A DNA stretch of 64,000 nt from Idiomarina tyrosinivorans (GTDB taxonomy: Bacteria; Pseudomonadota; Gammaproteobacteria; Enterobacterales; Alteromonadaceae). Position 1 is the stretch's first letter, and each line of letters opens with the position of its first letter. A model generated the notes under the pieces. It had not been told where the DNA came from. It did no database searches and worked only from the letters and a program-made list of their open reading frames with translations. Positions 26,026 to 33,435 of the stretch are shown here, piece by piece. Position numbers and translations under genes: made by a program. Location: positions 219,407 through 283,406 of the forward strand of contig NZ_PIQH01000003.1 of the NCBI RefSeq assembly GCF_003987475.1. Direction: 5' to 3'.

Positions 26026-27094
26026 CACTCATGTAATGGGATAGGTCGGAAGGAGGTCAGCTACCTACATGTGGTAGTCTTACTTTTCGACCAAAAAAAG
26101 TGAGTTCCAACATGAGTTATCGGCAGCTGACCGAGGGGCAACGATACCAGATTTCTGCGTTGCTCTCAGAAGAATTTTCACAACGAGAGATTGCAAGAAA
26201 GCTGAACATTGCACCCTCAACCGTCCATCGAGAGTTGCGACGAAACAACAATTTATGCGGGTCTTATGACCCTCAATTGGCTCAAGAGCGCACACTAAAA
26301 CGGCGTTTAAAGCCAAAGCCCAAACGGGTTTGCGAGAATACTCGCAACGCTGTAGAGCTTATGCTCGAGATGGACTGGAGCCCGGAGCAGATATCGGCTA
26401 TCTGCACGCGAATAGGCTATCCAGTCAGTCACGAGTGGATTTACAATTATGTTCTGGCTGACTTTTACGGCGGCGGTGGTTTATTTACTCACCTTCGCCA
26501 CCGGTTAAGACGCTATAAAAAGCGCCTGCATAAGCAACGAGGTCGGATTTTAGGCCGTCGCGCGATACACGACCGGCCAGCAATTATTGATGACCGGGAA
26601 CGCTACGGCGACTGGGAAATCGACACCGTTATCGGCAAGCGTGGAACCGGTGCTATCGTCACGCTGTTAGAGCGTAAAAGCCGTTTTTATCTTGTGAAAA
26701 AAGTTACAAGTAAACACGCTGATGCCATTGCTAACGCGACTATCGAAATGCTTCAGCCTTTTAAGGAGTTAGTTCACAGAACCACGGCTGAGAACGGTTT
26801 AGAATTTGCAGACTATGAGCGAATTGCAGAAGAATTAGACACAGACGTTTATTTTGCTGACCCTTATGCTTCGTATCAGCGCGGTGCGAACGAAAATGCG
26901 AACGGGTTATTGCGTCAATACGTGCCAAAAGGTACTGATTTGCGCACTGTAACTAACGAGCTGATGGCTAAATATCAGCAACGCTTGAATTTACGGCCTA
27001 GGAAAACTCTGGGGTTTATTCAGCCAGACATAATTTTTAAAGAGCAATTGCAACAGGCTATGAGCGAGTGTTGCAGTTATTAGTTGAATCTAGG
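26002..27094 (+). mobile_element. IS30-family insertion sequence, 1093 bp, apparently complete
   Basis: The ends are 29-bp imperfect inverted repeats at 26002-26030 and 27066-27094. About 24 positions match, including the runs TAATAA and GCAACACTC. They enclose one full-length IS30-type transposase gene, whose stop codon lies inside the right repeat. No clear target duplication is seen: the flanking triplets are ATA on the left and AAA on the right, which suggests later mutation or deletion of flanking DNA. It lies between the metal operon and the tRNA-proximal end of the island. Confidence 0.85.
26112..27083 (+). CDS. IS30-family transposase
   Basis: 323 residues from ATG 26112 (a GTG at 26100 is an alternative). 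The N-terminal helix-turn-helix reads LSEEFSQREIARKLNIAPSTVHREL near 18-42, as in IS30, which binds the inverted repeats. The DDE catalytic core begins about residue 160 with GDWEIDTVIGKRGTGAIVTLLER (first Asp). The second Asp lies about 75 residues later, in the region TTAENGLEFADY, where IS30 members usually have TxDNGxEF; here it reads AENG, so the canonical Asp is replaced by Glu. The third acid is in YQRGANENANGLLRQYVPKG (E of NEN). Frame and length are intact. Confidence 0.9.
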   Translation: MSYRQLTEGQRYQISALLSEEFSQREIARKLNIAPSTVHRELRRNNNLCGSYDPQLAQERTLKRRLKPKPKRVCENTRNAVELMLEMDWSPEQISAICTRIGYPVSHEWIYNYVLADFYGGGGLFTHLRHRLRRYKKRLHKQRGRILGRRAIHDRPAIIDDRERYGDWEIDTVIGKRGTGAIVTLLERKSRFYLVKKVTSKHADAIANATIEMLQPFKELVHRTTAENGLEFADYERIAEELDTDVYFADPYASYQRGANENANGLLRQYVPKGTDLRTVTNELMAKYQQRLNLRPRKTLGFIQPDIIFKEQLQQAMSECCSY

Positions 27095-27444
27095 AAATAA
27101 GGAAATGGGAACAAGCAAACCCACTAAAAACGGGCTATTTCCCTCTCTATACCCTCTGTAAGTACTCAAAATCACGTTTTACAGCAAAAAAGGAACTTGA
27201 AGCGTAACCCTTCGAGTTATCCGAAGGGTGACAGCTCAAGGGCTTCTTTAAGAGTTACTACGGCATATTAGGTTTGGCTTGGTTCTGGCTCGCACTAACC
27301 TTATATCAGTTAATTGAGTTGAATCACGCAGGCGGATTTGTCACTGAGCCTCTCTTGGAAGCGCGAGGATTAACCTAAGTTAGCCAAGGCGCTTAGCTGG
27401 CAGCTTAACCAAGGTGAACTAACGTGGTACAAATCTGGTACACC
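27095..27444. other. Gene-poor stretch between IS30 and tRNA-proximal island end
   Basis: About 350 bases without a convincing gene. A hairpin (CCCTTCG with CGAAGGG) lies at about 27208-27228. A 48-codon open stretch without a start codon follows it (27232-27378). Just before the repeat, TGGTAC occurs twice in 16 bases (27425-27440), which could be arm-type sites for a recombinase. I see no integrase or promoter here. Confidence 0.5.
27232..27378 (+). pseudogene. Possible gene fragment, unrecognised
   Basis: An open stretch of 48 codons begins right after a TGA and ends at TAA. It has no ATG and encodes a hydrophobic segment (YYGILGLAWFWLALTLYQLIE) followed by a polar end. It could be the tail of a membrane protein lost when the island or the IS rearranged, or chance. 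No family recognised. Confidence 0.3.
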
Positions 27445-27513
27445 ACCGCAAACAAAAAAGCCCCGCACAAAGTGCAGGGCTTTAGAATGGTGGTGCCCGG
27501 AGGCGGAATCGAA
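27445..27513 (-). repeat. Right island-end repeat at the 3' end of tRNA-Phe (att-like)
   Basis: 69 bases, identical to 18532-18599 apart from one extra C in the acceptor stem. On the minus strand it runs from the T-arm of the intact tRNA-Phe through CCA and its terminator. As this copy belongs to the intact tRNA gene it marks the tRNA-side junction of the 8.9-kb island. Confidence 0.85.
27454..27483 (-). terminator. Rho-independent terminator of tRNA-Phe
   Basis: On the minus strand GCCCTGCAC and GTGCGGGGC pair (one mismatch) around a TTT loop and are followed by TTTTTTG. It starts 8 bases beyond the CCA end of tRNA-Phe. An identical copy sits at 18541-18570 in the left island repeat. Confidence 0.9.
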
Positions 27514-27566
27514 CCACCGACACGAGGATTTTCAATCCTCTGCTCTACCGACTGAGCTATCCGGGC
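27491..27566 (-). tRNA. tRNA-Phe (anticodon GAA)
   Basis: 76 bases that fold into a full cloverleaf: acceptor GCCCGGA with TCCGGGC, D-arm AGCTCAGTCGGTAGAGC, anticodon arm with GAA between GGATT and AATCC, T-arm GGTTCGATTCC, encoded CCA. The anticodon reads Phe codons UUC/UUU. It is the presumed integration target of the island to its left. A promoter (TTGACT, 17 bases, TTTAAT) precedes it and a terminator follows. Confidence 0.96.
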
Positions 27567-27575
27567 GCGGGACGT

Positions 27576-27604
27576 ATTAAACGATTTTCTCGGGTTGGAG
27601 TCAA
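27576..27604 (-). promoter_or_regulatory. Sigma-70 promoter of tRNA-Phe
   Basis: On the minus strand -35 TTGACT (27599-27604), 17-base spacer, -10 TTTAAT (27576-27581). A GC-rich discriminator (ACGTCCCGC) leads to the tRNA, as in stringently controlled promoters. Confidence 0.75.
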
Positions 27605-27668
27605 CCGCTTTTTTGCCCTTTTCAACCGTTTGCCTACGAAGTAACCAAGTTGCTGGGTTTTTCTTCGT

Positions 27669-29588
27669 TTATACCTTCAAATAGGTGCTTCCAGCTAAAC
27701 ACTTCTCGTAAAAATCGGTCCAGCGCACGCCTTCACGTGGCGCCAGAGAACCTTTACGGACTTGGCGGTCGATCGATTTCTTCACCGTTTTGGCCATAAA
27801 GTCAGTGTTGTATTGCATGGTTTCGAGCACTTTCTCGGCTGAAGTGCCCGGAACCACCTCTTCGATATAAAAATCACCCGGTTCATCATCGTGGCAATAT
27901 ACGTGCACCTCGGTCAGACGACCGAACAGGTTGTGCATGTCGCCCATCACGTCTTGGTAGGCACCGGTTAGGAACATACCAACATGGTACTCCTCGCCCT
28001 TTTTCAGGGTGTGCATGGGGATATTGTCGCTGATCTCTGTGCCTTCGATGTACTTGCTGAGCTTACCGTCGCTATCACAAGTAATATCGGCAATGGAGCA
28101 ACGCACTTGCGGTTGCTCTTCCAATCGCGAAATTGGCACTATGGGTAACACTTGCCCAATCGCCCAGGTATCTGCCGCTGACTGGAAAATCGAGAAGTTA
28201 CACAGATATTGGCTTGCCAGCATATCTTCTAGCTCTTCCAACTCCTGAATAATGTAGCTGTCTTTGTCTAAATCGGCGTGAATGTCGCTAAGGATCTGCC
28301 AGTACATGGTGTCTATTTTAGCCATTTCTGGTAGTGACAAGATTCCAAACTTAAAAGCTTCATAGGCGCTGGCTTTGTTCGAAGCGGCATCGTTATATCG
28401 CTCTTGCGGATGCAATTCTTCTGCACTGACTAGCTCGCGCATGTTACTGACCAGAATATGTTCGCCATCTTCTGGGCTAATGTCGTAATCGACGCTGGAC
28501 GGCTTCACTTCGCCAACGATGTTAGTGACCACACAACTGTGGTGGGCGGTAATAGCGCGGCCGCTCTCGCTAACTAAATTGGGGTGGGGCACTTTTTCTA
28601 AGTCGCAAACCTGCTTTACACCCCATACCACGTCAGCGACGTATTCGTCGGTGGAGTAGTTGCGTGACGAGTCGGTCGTAGAACTGGTGCCATCGTAATC
28701 AATACCAAGGCCGCCGCCAATGTCGAGGTACTCAAGTGGCACACCCATTTGCACTAGCTTGGCATACAGCCGAGCACCTTCGCTAACCGCTTCTTTGATT
28801 TTACGAATATCAGACAACTGGCTACCAATGTGGAAGTGCAAAAGTTTCGCACAATGGAGCATGTCTTCTTGGCGTAAGCGCTCAACAATATTGAGGATTT
28901 CGGCAATGCTTAAGCCAAACTTGGCGCGGTCACCGCTGGATCCAGACCACTTACCCGTGCTCTTCACCATCATCTTGCTTCGCAAACCAATCATCGGTTC
29001 AACGTTGTACTTGCGTGCCAACGGAATCAGCATTTCCAGTTCGCTGTATTTCTCGATCACAATGATCATCTTGCGCTGCAAGTTACGGCCAAGTAGGGCA
29101 AGGGTCAGATAATCTTCGTCTTTATAGCCATTAAGAATGGTCAGCGCTTCAGGATTCTCGTTGTAGGCCATCACTGCCATCAGTTCTGGCTTTGAACCGG
29201 CTTCCAAACCATAGTTGTAGGGTTCACCAGCATCGATGATCTCTTCCACCACTTCCCGCATTTGGTTCACTTTAATTGGGAACACACCGGTGTACTTGCC
29301 TTGGTAGTCGGCCTGTTCGATGGTTTGCTGGAAGGTTTCGTTAAGGATCTCAACCTGCGAGCGGAGGATATCGTGAAAACGAATCACCGCCGGCAACTGT
29401 ATGCCCTCGGCAATAATTTCGTCGACCACTTCCTTCATGTCGATGGTGACATCAGGTAAACGGTGGTTTGGCGCTATCTTAATGTTGCCGTTCTCACCAA
29501 TTGAAAAATATCCTGCACCCCAACGTTTTACGCCGTAGAGTTCTTCAGCGTCGTCGATGCTCCAGCTATAGTCGTTATGCTCGGTCAT
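27669..29588 (-). CDS. speA: Biosynthetic arginine decarboxylase
   Basis: 639 residues, normal length for SpeA (fold type III PLP enzyme). Arg is converted to agmatine, the first step of the agmatine route to putrescine. The PLP lysine is K106 in VFPIKVNQ. The glycine-rich phosphate-binding element LDIGGGLGIDYDG and a C-terminal Cys region with active-site residues follow. It begins at ATG 29588, which shares one base with the stop codon of speB (TAATG), so the two enzymes of the route are translationally coupled in the order speB-speA. Confidence 0.96.
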   Translation of the reverse strand: MTEHNDYSWSIDDAEELYGVKRWGAGYFSIGENGNIKIAPNHRLPDVTIDMKEVVDEIIAEGIQLPAVIRFHDILRSQVEILNETFQQTIEQADYQGKYTGVFPIKVNQMREVVEEIIDAGEPYNYGLEAGSKPELMAVMAYNENPEALTILNGYKDEDYLTLALLGRNLQRKMIIVIEKYSELEMLIPLARKYNVEPMIGLRSKMMVKSTGKWSGSSGDRAKFGLSIAEILNIVERLRQEDMLHCAKLLHFHIGSQLSDIRKIKEAVSEGARLYAKLVQMGVPLEYLDIGGGLGIDYDGTSSTTDSSRNYSTDEYVADVVWGVKQVCDLEKVPHPNLVSESGRAITAHHSCVVTNIVGEVKPSSVDYDISPEDGEHILVSNMRELVSAEELHPQERYNDAASNKASAYEAFKFGILSLPEMAKIDTMYWQILSDIHADLDKDSYIIQELEELEDMLASQYLCNFSIFQSAADTWAIGQVLPIVPISRLEEQPQVRCSIADITCDSDGKLSKYIEGTEISDNIPMHTLKKGEEYHVGMFLTGAYQDVMGDMHNLFGRLTEVHVYCHDDEPGDFYIEEVVPGTSAEKVLETMQYNTDFMAKTVKKSIDRQVRKGSLAPREGVRWTDFYEKCLAGSTYLKV

Positions 29589-30526
29589 TATTTTCCTGCG
29601 TTCTCTTTCAAATTCTGGTTCAACACCAATAACAGTTCGCGCACCACCTTGGCAGCAAATACGTCGGAATTGCCGGTGGGGTCAATTTTCGGTGACAGTT
29701 CTACCACGTCGGCGCCGACAAAACGTTTTTGTCGCAAAATCTTCATTAAACTAATAAATGAATGGAAGTCTTCGCCGCCCGGCTCAGGCGTGCCAGTACC
29801 GGGTAAAAATGATGGATCAAAATAATCCAAATCTAGGGTCAAATAAATCGGACGGTCAGCGGCAATGGCTGCTACGCTGTTTAAGAAGTCTTTGCGCGAG
29901 GTGCGCACTGTGCCTTGCTGCTGCATCCATTGGTATTCTTCGCGAGTACCAGAGCGAATACCATACTGAATGAGCTGATGTTGCGGACCAAAATGGTCAA
30001 CCACACGGCGAATAATCGACGCATGCGAATAATGGTAACCCAAGAAGCCGTCACGCAAATCGGCATGGGCATCTAAGTGCAACAACACCATATCGGGGTA
30101 TTGCTTTAAGTAGTGGGTTATCGGCGCGTAGGAAATCGAGTGCTCGCCGCCGAGCGTTAAAAATTTCAGCCCTTCTGCGGCAAAGTCGCGGCCTTCAAGC
30201 ACTTGGCCGAAATCGTTCACGGCATGGTGCCACTGAGCTTCAACGTCTTCGTCGAACCCTAAGCGCAAGTTGCCCAAATCGTAAAAGGGTGCGTCGAATA
30301 GGTCGGCGTCTAAATAGGGCGAATACGATTCGATATCTTCTGACACCTCACGGAGGCCGTCAGGACCTTCTTTTGTGCCTTTGCGGAAGCACGCGGTACC
30401 ATCAAAGCCAAAGCCGACAATATGGGTTGCACCTGCGTGTAACGCACGGCTATGCTCGGCCCCAAAAAACGGTCTTATGGGGTCGTTGAGCGGCACTGTA
30501 ATAGGCGCTAACTCTGGCTTTGACAT
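29588..30526 (-). CDS. speB: Agmatinase
   Basis: 312 residues of the arginase/agmatinase fold with the binuclear Mn ligands in GGEHS, HLDAHADLRDG and LDLDYFDPSFLPGTGTPEPGG. It hydrolyses agmatine to putrescine and urea. It is coupled to speA, the enzyme that supplies its substrate, by a one-base overlap. The combination gives the arginine-derived polyamine route; no ornithine decarboxylase gene is in the window. The N-terminus is somewhat extended relative to E. coli SpeB. Confidence 0.95.
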   Translation of the reverse strand: MSKPELAPITVPLNDPIRPFFGAEHSRALHAGATHIVGFGFDGTACFRKGTKEGPDGLREVSEDIESYSPYLDADLFDAPFYDLGNLRLGFDEDVEAQWHHAVNDFGQVLEGRDFAAEGLKFLTLGGEHSISYAPITHYLKQYPDMVLLHLDAHADLRDGFLGYHYSHASIIRRVVDHFGPQHQLIQYGIRSGTREEYQWMQQQGTVRTSRKDFLNSVAAIAADRPIYLTLDLDYFDPSFLPGTGTPEPGGEDFHSFISLMKILRQKRFVGADVVELSPKIDPTGNSDVFAAKVVRELLLVLNQNLKENAGK

Positions 30527-30626
30527 GGTTGGCTCTCCCTTAAATCGTGAGCAGGTTTAACGGCGGCTATTATGGTGATAACCATAGCGCTTGGCTAGCA
30601 CTTATTGCGATCAAATTGGGCTGCCG

Positions 30627-31664
30627 TTAACTGCCGTTTTTCGACTTTTTCACAGGGTTAAAAAGCGACTGTTGAATGTCTACCCATTCTTGGCTTAAAC
30701 CCTTACGTTTTTGCCACGTTTCGGCCAGCGGAGTTTCCGCTAAACCTTGACCACTGGTACCTGCCATTACTCCACTAACGCCTTGTCGGATCAGCTGTAC
30801 GGCGTGCACACCCAGCCGAGTGGCCAGGATACGGTCGTGTGCCGTGGGGCGTCCGCCGCGTTGGGTATGGCCCAGTAAGCAAGGGCGGCAGGGTAAATGT
30901 AGCCGATCTTCCAACTGCTCGGCTAAGCGCACCGCGCCGCCGGGCCACTGGTGCTCGCTCAGTACCATCACGTAGCTGCTATCACCACGCACCCGCTGCA
31001 CGGCTTCTATGTGCTTAACAATAGAGGCCACAGTGAGCGGTTTTTCCCGTTGTAGTTCGGGCAAAATCATTCGTTCAGCACCAGAAGCCATAGCACTACT
31101 CAAGCCAATAAAGCCTGCATGGCGACCCATGACTTCAACAATAAACACCCGGTCCATCGCTTCTGCGGTATCGCGAATTTTATCTAATGCATCCATGGCG
31201 GTTTCTACCGCGGTCGAATAGCCTATGGTATCGTCGCTACCAAACAAGTCGTTGTCAATGGTGCCGGGCACGCCAATCACTTGGCCATCCCAATGGTGGC
31301 TTAAATGGTCGGCGCCGCGGAACGAACCGTCACCGCCAATCACCACTAATGCATCGATTTGGTGAGCATCCAGATTGCGTGCTGCCTCTTGCGCGGCTTC
31401 TGCTTGTTTAAAGCGTTCGCTGCGGGCACTCTTAATAATGGTTCCGGAATACTGCAAAATATGCAGCACATTGGTTTCGTCTAAGCGTTGCCAATCGTTA
31501 TTGAGTAAGCCTTCATAACCGTGGCGAAATGCGAGTACTTCAATACCGTAATGTTGTGCGGTCAGTACTACCGCTCGAATACAGGCATTCATGCCTGGTG
31601 CATCGCCGCCACTGGTGATCACTGCGATGCGTTGAATGGTCTTTTCAGATGACACAATCTTCAC
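30627..31664 (-). CDS. pfkA: ATP-dependent 6-phosphofructokinase
   Basis: 345 residues. The Rossmann-like start AVITSGGDAPGMN, the ATP-site GGDGS (in VVIGGDGSFRGA), the catalytic Asp in PGTIDND, the fructose-6-P site MGRHAGFI and the C-terminal LGHTQRGG are all present, so it is a PfkA-type enzyme that commits glucose to glycolysis. GGDGS rather than the GGDDT/GGEDT of PPi enzymes argues for ATP use. It diverges from the Ldh2-type gene with a 63-base promoter region between them. Confidence 0.92.
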   Translation of the reverse strand: MKIVSSEKTIQRIAVITSGGDAPGMNACIRAVVLTAQHYGIEVLAFRHGYEGLLNNDWQRLDETNVLHILQYSGTIIKSARSERFKQAEAAQEAARNLDAHQIDALVVIGGDGSFRGADHLSHHWDGQVIGVPGTIDNDLFGSDDTIGYSTAVETAMDALDKIRDTAEAMDRVFIVEVMGRHAGFIGLSSAMASGAERMILPELQREKPLTVASIVKHIEAVQRVRGDSSYVMVLSEHQWPGGAVRLAEQLEDRLHLPCRPCLLGHTQRGGRPTAHDRILATRLGVHAVQLIRQGVSGVMAGTSGQGLAETPLAETWQKRKGLSQEWVDIQQSLFNPVKKSKNGS

Positions 31665-31727
31665 TCCTTGATAATGTCTTAGCCCTAGCTTATCCGACCT
31701 GTAGCCTGATCACCAAGGGGAAATCTT

Positions 31728-32786
31728 ATGAGCCACCGCCGTTATGACGCCGAAGCACTCTTAACCTGGGCAACGGCATGCTTGCAACAAGCAGGGGCGG
31801 CTCCAGAGATTGCCGATGCAGTGGCTTATTATTTATTAGAGGGCGACTTACTTGGTCATTCGACCCACGGCCTTATTCGGTTATTAAACAACGCCGATTG
31901 GTTAGCGCAGGGGAAAAGTTTGAATAAAGGCCAACCAGAGGTGTTGGCAGAGCGCGCCGCGACGGCGTTGTGGGACGCAAAATTTTTGCCTGGCCCGTAT
32001 GTGATGCCAAAAGCGGTAGCGAAAGCCTGCGAAATGGCAAAGCAAGCCGGTAGCGGCACTATCGTGGTTAAGCGCAGCCAACATATTGCTGCGCTCTCAG
32101 CCTATTTAACCCTAGCCACAGAGCAAGGATTAGTGGTTAGCATTATGTGTTCTACCCCGGGACAACAAGCGGTTGCGCCTTATGGCGCCAAGCAAGCGGT
32201 ATTTTCACCGAACCCGTTGGCTGTTGGCGTCCCGTCAACTGAGCATCCGTTGTTGGTCGATATCAGTCTGTCGATGACGGCCGCGGGCAAAGTGCGACAA
32301 GCGAAAGCGAATCAACAGCGGCTGCCTTATAAGGCGTTAATCACTCCTGACGGACAATGGAGTGACGATCCGCTGACCTTTTTCCAGCAGCCCGGCGCAG
32401 CGCTTGCCCCCTTGGGTGGCGAGCTTCTAGGCTACAAAGGTTATGGCTTAACCCTGTTCAGTGAAATTTGGACCATGGCGTTAAGCCAGTATGGTCGCAC
32501 GCAAGGGCATCAGGACGGTGATGCCAATAGTGTTTGGGTTCAGGTATTGGACCCTAGTGCATTTGGTAGCCAAAGTCAGTTTATTGAAGAGGTGGACGCG
32601 CTATTTGCGCAGGCGCGTGCGGCACAACCGATTAAACCAGACAAACCGGTGCGCATTCCAGGGCAACAGGCCTGCCTCAATAAGCAGCGACAATTACGCG
32701 AAGGCGTTGAGTACAGCGCCGCTACACTAAAAGTGATGCAGCGCTGCGCAGAGCGTTATCAGCAGCCGTTACCTGAGCCGCTTTAA
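31728..32786 (+). CDS. Ldh2/malate dehydrogenase-family oxidoreductase
   Basis: 352 residues of the NAD(P)-dependent Ldh2/YlbC/ComC fold (PF02615), which is unrelated to classical LDH/MDH. The N-terminal segment with GHSTHGL (catalytic His region) and the later FSPNPLAVGVPS and GYKGYGL segments are family features. Members reduce 2-oxoacids such as malate, lactate, ureidoglycolate or delta1-piperideine-2-carboxylate; this one cannot be assigned a substrate. The loop near residue 215-225 (DGQWSDDPLTFFQQ) is shorter than in some members. The 3' end overlaps pdxH by 4 bases in convergent orientation. Confidence 0.85.
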   Translation: MSHRRYDAEALLTWATACLQQAGAAPEIADAVAYYLLEGDLLGHSTHGLIRLLNNADWLAQGKSLNKGQPEVLAERAATALWDAKFLPGPYVMPKAVAKACEMAKQAGSGTIVVKRSQHIAALSAYLTLATEQGLVVSIMCSTPGQQAVAPYGAKQAVFSPNPLAVGVPSTEHPLLVDISLSMTAAGKVRQAKANQQRLPYKALITPDGQWSDDPLTFFQQPGAALAPLGGELLGYKGYGLTLFSEIWTMALSQYGRTQGHQDGDANSVWVQVLDPSAFGSQSQFIEEVDALFAQARAAQPIKPDKPVRIPGQQACLNKQRQLREGVEYSAATLKVMQRCAERYQQPLPEPL

Positions 32787-33427
32787 GGTTGTAAGCGAGT
32801 AATGTGCCAATGTTTATCGGCAGCCAATTGGTAACTGAAGCGGTCGTGTAGGCGGTGTTCACCGCCTTGCCAAAACTCGAAACGATTGGGAGTAACTAGG
32901 TAGCCACCCCATTGTTCAGGTACTGGCACCTGTTGTTCTGCATATTGTTCTAATAACTGTTGATAGCGCTGCTCTAACGTGGCGCGGCTATCAATCGCTT
33001 GGCTTTGTGATGACGCCAACGCCGCCACTTGGCTGGCTTTCGGGCGCGCATGAAAGTACTGTTCTACTCGCTCTCTGGAGAGCGCAGAAGCGACGCCATC
33101 GATGGCGACTTGGCGCTCCATCGTTAGCCAGGCAAAGTGCAAACTGGTGCGCGGATTCTCGGCAATCTCTTTGCCCTTGCGGCTATGTTGGTTGGTATAA
33201 AATACAAAGCCATTGTGGTCGTATGACTTTAACAGTACCACGCGTTGGCTAGGTATACCGTCTTTGCTGGCAGTAGCCACTGTCATTGCCGTGGGGTCGC
33301 TATTAAGCTTTTCTGCGAGCGCTTGGCGCATCCACAGCTCAAACTGCTGAAAAGGGTCGGCTAATAAGTCGGCGCGGGATAACCTACCGCGCTGGTAATC
33401 ACGACGAATATTATGTAAGTCGGTCAT
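32783..33427 (-). CDS. pdxH: Pyridoxamine 5'-phosphate oxidase
   Basis: 214 residues (E. coli 218). It is an FMN-dependent oxidase that makes PLP from PNP or PMP. Visible family features are MTVATASKDGIPSQRVVLLK (FMN loop), FYTNQHSRKGKEI (phosphate site), WGGYLVTPNRFEFWQGG and the C-terminal HDRFSY...ITRLQP. Speculatively, its product serves the PLP enzymes SpeA and IlvE in the same window. It is separated from the HD-GYP regulator gene by 8 bases and may share its transcript. Confidence 0.95.
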   Translation of the reverse strand: MTDLHNIRRDYQRGRLSRADLLADPFQQFELWMRQALAEKLNSDPTAMTVATASKDGIPSQRVVLLKSYDHNGFVFYTNQHSRKGKEIAENPRTSLHFAWLTMERQVAIDGVASALSRERVEQYFHARPKASQVAALASSQSQAIDSRATLEQRYQQLLEQYAEQQVPVPEQWGGYLVTPNRFEFWQGGEHRLHDRFSYQLAADKHWHITRLQP

Positions 33428-33435
33428 AGCGTTAG

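Noticed and set aside
25993..27104. Target-site duplication of the IS30 element
   Set aside because: Flanking bases ATA and AAA do not match; no duplication could be supported.
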